Positions 58,400-64,000 of a stretch of 64,000 bases of DNA are shown one piece after another (within the stretch, counting starts at the first letter, position 1; every line of letters starts with the position of its first letter). The translations under genes were made by a program, and so were the position numbers. The stretch comes from Physcia stellaris (taxonomy: Eukaryota; Ascomycota; Lecanoromycetes; Caliciales; Physciaceae), in contig JABSSW010000030.1 of NCBI GenBank assembly GCA_018902385.1, forward strand, positions 124,001 to 188,000. The letters run 5' to 3'. Under the pieces are notes generated by a model. That model ran no database searches. It was not told where the DNA came from and saw only the letters and a program-made list of their open reading frames with translations.

Positions 58400-58732
58400 A
58401 CGGCATGGTCTACAGAGGTGGCACTTTGATGGATGCAATGGAAGCGATTGAAATTTACTTGGTGCCTCATGTATGGCGCATAAGACACTCGACTTCCGCA
58501 TATATGTTGATACAGAAAATGCTTTATAGATGAGGGTCATAGACTCAGTGACCGATTGAAACGAAAACCTCGCCCTCTCTGGCGACGGTGCGTGACATCA
58601 TCGCCAAGACCAAGGCTACGTGAAGACTGTTCTGTGATCCCGTCTCATAACGTGGCAACTGTCGACATCCTCGCGATATTCCTGATGCTTATCAGGAGCC
58701 TGCTCAATCGAGGCTTTGTATCGCCATTCAGA

Positions 58733-59446
58733 ATGTCAACCGCAGCCTGCACACCTGTGTGCAGACCCAACGCAAGGGCCGGGGACCAGACTACCGAAGT
58801 ATCTGTAGCCCAGCGGCACCCTTCGCCGCGACCAAAGAATGCGGATCATATTGCCAATACTGGAATCGAGGAAGACTCTACATACGTCCTGACTTTACGT
58901 ACAAATCGCGACTTTCATGAGCGCATCAACGACCTCCGCAAGCAATACTTCCCTCCCCACTTGAATAAAATTGGAGCCCACATCACCCTCTTTCACGCGC
59001 TGCCAGGCTCGCAGCTGACGACAATCATCTCTGACATCATAAGCCTCGTGCATACCGAGTCATCTTTCACGATATCGACTATCGAGCCCATCAAGATGTC
59101 CTATGGCGTTGCCCTTAACGCCAACAGTCAAGATGCTCGTCGGCTTTGGAATATTCTTGCGCAGAAATGGGGCCCAACAGGAGCGGACTTCCTGAGCAAA
59201 CAAGATCAGCATTTCAAAGCACACTATACCATTCAGAACAAGGCGGAGAAAGACGTTGCGCAGAAGTCTTGGGAGGAAGTCAAAGAGAAGTTTAGGAGCG
59301 ATCAGGGCCGGGCTATTGGCTTCACCCTCTACAAATATCTGAAGGGAGGACACTGGAGGTACCAACGAACTTTTGACTTTAAGGAGGAAAATCCCCCTTC
59401 TTTGTCTTCTAATGACTTTCCTCCACTGGGCAATCCTGCGCCCTAA
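58733..59446 (+). CDS. 2H phosphoesterase (2'-5' RNA ligase-like)
   Basis: 237 aa from MSTAACTP. The frame is open to 58,556 but upstream residues look non-coding. A TYVLTLRTNRDFHERINDLR segment starts the domain. The two H-x-[TS]-x motifs of the 2H fold are present: GAHITLFHALPG near residue 83 and KAHYTIQNKAEK near 165. They are about 80 residues apart, as usual in the family. Such proteins open cyclic phosphates or 2'-5' bonds in RNA or nucleotides; the actual substrate is unknown. The C-terminal tail is short and serine/proline-rich. It may be shadowed by transcription from the permease, whose end lies 333 bp upstream. Confidence 0.75.
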   Translation: MSTAACTPVCRPNARAGDQTTEVSVAQRHPSPRPKNADHIANTGIEEDSTYVLTLRTNRDFHERINDLRKQYFPPHLNKIGAHITLFHALPGSQLTTIISDIISLVHTESSFTISTIEPIKMSYGVALNANSQDARRLWNILAQKWGPTGADFLSKQDQHFKAHYTIQNKAEKDVAQKSWEEVKEKFRSDQGRAIGFTLYKYLKGGHWRYQRTFDFKEENPPSLSSNDFPPLGNPAP

Positions 59447-60920
59447 AATTCGCGGGCTCACCTAGCTAAGTAGTGGCTGCACCTATGGGGTACACCAAAC
59501 CAACACTCGGTCAGGATGTGATGAGAGACGATGATGGACCATAAGTGCTATAAAGAGCAAGACTGGGGATTGTCAAGCTATGGCTACCGCGGGATCGCCC
59601 TGCCCTTTCCCTAGACGCAGAAGACGTTCCGGCGACGAACAATCTCAACCACCTAAATGGTTTAATTTATGCAAAACCTAGTCGATACACTGTCTGAAGG
59701 TCAATGTCGCCCGGACGCCTGGCCGCATTCGCATGCCAAGGGTGTTTATTGACTCGAAGGACTTGTTGTGTACTTCCTACTTCAAGTTCCGATACCTAAA
59801 ATTTCGTCGATAACTAGCAGCATTACATGGAAGGTCCCGCTATGGCTATAGAAGGCGTTGTTACAGAAACCAATTCTAATGGGTTTGCTTTGTGGATATC
59901 GCGCGGCTTCTTTCCCACTCTCGATACAAAGTCTCGACCAGACTTTTCAGATACAACGAGCAGAAACCAGCTATCGTTCTCTGCAGCTGCGTAACAATGG
60001 CGCGCTCGCTGAAAATCCGGGTACTTGTTTTGCTCGCCATCACTTCATTGCATTTTGGGTGCGCCGGCCGTTTGCTCAGGGTGTGCTGTCTGACGGAGCT
60101 GGGGAACTTGGCTCCCAGCAGGGCTTGCTGCGCAGTACCTCTCCAAAGAGGAATCTCTCATATTCAACGTCGGGTCTCGCGTGTACCTAGGCTTTAATGA
60201 CCTACTGTGATGATAATATAGCTGAGAAGTTCCGGAATACCAATCTCTCTTGCAGCCTACAGCTAAAGATTACCTAGCCTATCTTTGACTGCCTCACCAG
60301 AATTTCTTTCACGCGGCTAGACCCAGCCCGTTCCTCTGTCTCATTCATTACTCACGATCCATGAAATTCCAAATCGAGGGGCTCTGGCAGTGTTCTCGAT
60401 TCCCCATAGTGTTGGGTCGTATGGGAGTGCCTTGCAAAGGTGTGTGTAGGCAGTGGTTTAGACACCATGATGCCGCAGGCTGATGCAGTGTTTTATGTCC
60501 CTTCGGGCTTTCCGCTTCCCTCACGATGACTTCCCGCTCAGCCCTCGATTGAGATTGGCTGGATCCATGCAGCCTAAATCGCGGCACCAGACCACTACGG
60601 ATAGACTGCAATACTTTTTCCCGCCATGGGCAGGCTACTTGAGAGCGTTAGGATCGATGTTCATTTGATTCAGATGTTGTGGTGGGGCCGCCAATGGATC
60701 CTCCGCTCACTGTACAATGACCTCACAGAGCATCTAGCTGAATCTACTCGGCGTAGTTTTCAAAGTGTCGCAAAGTGCCATAAAGCGGCTTGGTGTCTCG
60801 CACGCTTCATTAAAATCTACGCCGAGTACAAGGTGCCAATGCTATGTCGCCACAACCACACGGATATTTTCTTGAATGTTGTTGCAATCCTCAAGTGCGT
60901 GACCGCAGAATACACCCACG
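59447..60920. other. intergenic, one possible small secreted peptide
   Basis: Besides the candidate at 59,997-60,197 (listed), only short frames without domains are present. Confidence 0.35.
59997..60197 (+). CDS. candidate small cysteine-containing secreted peptide
   Basis: 66 aa. MARSLKIRVLVLLAITSLHF looks like a signal peptide with a basic start and apolar core. The mature part has two CC pairs (RVCCLTELGN, SRACCAVPLQ). Small size, signal and paired cysteines fit a fungal small secreted protein, but short frames of this kind also arise by chance. The gene is not supported by introns or homology. Confidence 0.25.
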   Translation: MARSLKIRVLVLLAITSLHFGCAGRLLRVCCLTELGNLAPSRACCAVPLQRGISHIQRRVSRVPRL

Positions 60921-63164
60921 ATGGCGTCTTCGTCACCAGTCTCAGGGAAGCATCACCCTTTCGCTGCCCTTGATGGACGAAAGCAGTCTATCTTGACTGA
61001 TTCGGGTATAATCTTGGTCAAATCCCCGAAAGATGCCGATGAAGCGTTCTCTTTTCTTGAGAAGCACCCTCGCTCCGCCCAGGTAAGACAAGAGGGTCTC
61101 GAAATTCTAGAGGATCCGGTCCGTCTGAAAAAGCTGGTTCGGAAGATCGACTTCACCATCGCTCCACTGCTGGCAGCAGTCTACTTTCTGCAGTTTCTTG
61201 ACAAGACTGCCCTTTCATATACGGCTGTCATGGGTATTCGGCAAGACACCCACCTAATTGGTCAAGATTATTCTAATTTAGCGATGCTTTTCTATGTTGG
61301 TGAGCATCACAACGTCTGGCAGTAATGTAAAGGCGGGCTGTATTCTAATACCGTAATGAAGGCTTCCTTGCGGCCGAGTTCCCAACTCAGTATCTTGCTC
61401 AGCGTATCTCGAGACTGGGGTTTACCTTGGTGTCAATATCATGATCTGGGGTCTCATTTTAGCCTTCCATGCCGCGTGTACAAGTTTCGCTGGTTTGTCC
61501 ATCGTCCGAACATTATTGGGTATCTTCGAGAGCTGTGGTTCGATACAACCCTCTCAACCCCACGAGTCGTAGTTCTTCTGGATTGACCATTTGTCTAGTT
61601 GCACCCATCTTGGTTTTGATCATCGCTATGTGGTATAAGAAAGAAGAACAGGGACGTCGCGTGTCTTGGTTCTACGTTTGCAACTCTCTTACCCAGGTTT
61701 TCGGTGGGTTTGTGGCATATGGTGTGTCTCATGCCAACACCAGATTTGCCACCTGGAGGATCTTCTACATCGCCATCGGAGCTCTTACGATAGCGGCCGG
61801 CCTTTTAGTGGCGATCTTCTTGCCTGATTCGCCGGTCAAAGCTGTGCGATTTACTGACGCGGAGAAGGTGGCTGCGCTGCTGAGGGTTAAGAACAATCAG
61901 AGGTATGTACTTACTCTGGCAGCACTATTCTTGTATCCTGGTAATAATCTTACACCTTCTCTGTATTAAATATATTTCCACACTGCCTGCGAGACACTTC
62001 AAAAGTTATCGTCTCATCTGATGAGCTAGTTAAGAACACGCTTATGCAGAAGACAGTGGCACGCAAAACGCCCATATCAAGAAACAACAGATCCTCGAGA
62101 CGTTCAAAGACATGCGCATCTGGCTTGTCTGCCTTGGGGCGTTGCTCACGTCTATCCCAACCGGCGGGATTACCAGCTTCCAATCAATCCTCTTGACCAC
62201 TTTCGGTACTATTTCCTTTTCTACCTACCCTTGCCCCCTCGTCCGCGCCCCACTTCCACTGATCCGTCTAAATTTACCTTTCGATGCCAATTTCAACTCC
62301 CAAATGTTTCCTCTCAGAGGGTCCTACTCACATAAAGAATAGGCTACACATCCCAACAAGCCCTAATTCTCACCACCCCCACCGGCGCAATTGGCGCAAT
62401 AAGTGTCCTTCTTGTCGGCTACCTCTCCGATAAATGGCACGACCGCTCTCTCGTTATATTAATCTCCATCTTCCCCACAATCCTTGGCGCAGGCCTAATG
62501 ATCGGGCTTGATCCAGATGGCGTACCGAAAAACAAAGCTGGTCTGCTCGCTGCTAGTTTCCTGACCGGGTAGGGCCCCTTTCACTATTTCCTCTCTCCTT
62601 TCTCCTTCTCGTTATCATCCCTTCAGAACGGCAGTAGAAAACTTCAGACAAGCAATTCCCTCAGAAGACTCTGCCGCGTTTTACATTAGCGTTTCTATGG
62701 ATCTAGTAACCATGATTGCTAAAAACGAATCAAACAGCACATTCGGCGCAGCATTCATGCTCCTCCTCGCCTGGAACGCATCCAACATCGCGGGCCACTC
62801 CAAAAAAGTAACGGCCAACGCACTGACCCTCGTCGCGGGCAGCGTCGGCCAAATAATCGGTACGCAGACCTTCCAAGCCCGCGAAGCGCCAGGGTACAGG
62901 TCTGGAAAGATCAGTATCGTGGCTACACTGGCGGCGCTGTGTGTTGTTGTTGTGGCGTTGAGGCTTTTCAATGATGCGTTGAATGAACGGAATAGGAAGG
63001 CGTTGAGGGGGATGGAGGGAGTGAGCGAGGAGGAGAGGGAGAGGATGAGGGATGAGATGGCGTTTAGGGACGAGACGGATCGGAGGAATGTGTTTTTGTG
63101 TATACGCATTGAGGTGGTGGCCCTTCGCCTTAGTAGAGCTACGCATCAGAATAGTGACATTTAG
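60921..63164 (+). CDS. MFS transporter, Dal5-like anion:cation symporter, with frame break
   Basis: Six exons: 60921-61299, 61362-61537, 61599-61902, 62057-62205, 62343-62568 and 62738-63164. The start MASSSPVSGKHHPF leads to KKLVRKIDFTIAPLLAAVYF, the typical first helix of this family, and DKTALSYTAVMGI. Later MWYKKEEQGRRVSWFYVCNS and GHSKKVTANALTLVAGSVGQ are diagnostic of allantoate/carboxylate-type permeases. In exon 2 the frame changes near 61,417-61,425 (ggggttta): AQRISRLG in one frame, YLGVNIMIWGLILAF in another, as if one base were missing. The C-terminus also departs from the family pattern just after a T5 run near 63,094. It is a pseudogene or has assembly slips. The substrate is an organic anion, unknown. 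Confidence 0.75.
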
Positions 63165-64000
63165 CTGGGCTCAGCCTGTTCTTCCCCACCCAACCACCGT
63201 CCATCCAGCACCTCCAATAGCTCGTCACCAGTTTCTTAGACCGCCAATACCTTTTCCCTTCGTCCCTGTCAGTACCCAGCAATACATCTCATAGCTCGCA
63301 CGCCTGCACCTCTCCTCTCCAACTCCTCAAACCCTTCGAAAAAGGCCTCTCGCCCCCCAAGTAAAGGAAACACAAGACGCCACCAAAGCCCAAAAGTCAC
63401 ACAGAGTATACCTAAACCAACCATCTCATCCCCCCGCCCCAAAGCACGCATATCCGATATCCCCATCTATTCCATTCCTACCAAGGATCATGTGAGCAAA
63501 GGCCAACAACAGCTGATATCGTCGTTACCGTTCGCATTCTAATTTCATGAATGATTGCGAAGTAGCAGAAAACAAGGTCTAGCAAATGGTTGTGTCGGGG
63601 ATCGTGAGTTAGGCGTGTATTGGATGTAGATATACGATTCGGTCGCTGCTGTGGTGGGATGGCGCGAGGGTGAAGCGGGTGATTGGGGGAGATGAGAGGG
63701 GGCGGGTATTAGGGAGGTGGGCTTTGGTTTTGGGCTTTTGGATGGGTTGAGGGTACTAACTGCATGGAGAAGACGAGAGAAGACTTGTGGGGACGAGTGA
63801 TTGGTGAGCCAGAGGGGTGGATCATGTATGGAGGATGGTAGCTGTTCATCAGGAACTGCTAAGGGGCTCGAAAGAAAGGGAACCGGTTTGCGGACGAGAG
63901 AGGAGATGAAAAAGTGACATGTTTTATCTAAACTAGAATCTATCGAAAAATAACATAATCTTCACAAGAAGAACACACACACACAAAAGAAGGACAGTAG
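63165..64000. other. right-edge intergenic, nothing recognised
   Basis: Pyrimidine-rich then G-rich stretches with short frames only. A CA repeat (acacacacac) lies near 63,973-63,984. Confidence 0.4.

Overview
The window reads as a chromosome segment of a filamentous ascomycete (Pezizomycotina). Introns are about 35-170 nt with GT...AG ends. Gene families are typical of that group: Clr5-ankyrin protein, SET proteins, sedolisin, secretory lipase, ferric reductase, YAT permease, Dal5-type MFS. Two normal-GC, gene-bearing arms (1-14,180 and 42,157-64,000) flank one extremely AT-rich block of about 28 kb. This is the two-compartment layout of fungal genomes with AT isochores. The exact genus cannot be told from the sequence.

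Left arm: a Clr5-domain ankyrin protein runs off the left edge on the minus strand. It is followed by a small one-TM protein, a secreted protein of unknown function, a secreted alpha/beta-hydrolase (lipase-like), two tandem SET-domain proteins, and an HD-phosphohydrolase fused to an N-terminal transposase-like HTH region. A relic of the HD gene's 3' end lies after the first SET gene, so a SET-HD unit was once duplicated in tandem.

AT-rich block (14,181-42,156): this is a stack of nested, decayed mobile elements. The outermost is a Tc1/mariner-like transposon with terminal inverted repeats (TIRs) of about 97 bp and a decayed transposase next to the right TIR. Inside its 5' part sits a fossil LTR element (14,428-40,589) with LTRs of about 315 bp, TG/CA ends and a 5-bp target duplication (TTCGC). 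Inside that lie a MULE with an 8-bp target duplication, a MULE-type MITE with a 9-bp duplication, a TA-flanked foldback MITE in the right LTR, and hAT transposase remains. There is also a duplicated unit of about 1.95 kb with a histone H3-like reading frame at its end, and a third H3-like copy directly downstream of the hAT remains. A paired ATAATGCA box recurs more than 20 times, often where exons appear to meet. The decay is unusual: CC, GG, CT and AG are depleted while CA and TG are kept. This is not the classical RIP (repeat-induced point mutation) pattern.

Right arm: a likely membrane-anchored small protein, a flavin amine-oxidase-like secreted protein with one frame break, small TIR elements, a ferric reductase, a sedolisin (S53) peptidase, a YAT-type amino-acid permease, a 2H phosphoesterase-like protein, and a Dal5-type MFS transporter with one frame break. 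Secreted peptidase, lipase, permease and transporters together fit a saprotroph or plant associate that feeds on external protein and lipid, but that is inference from gene content only.
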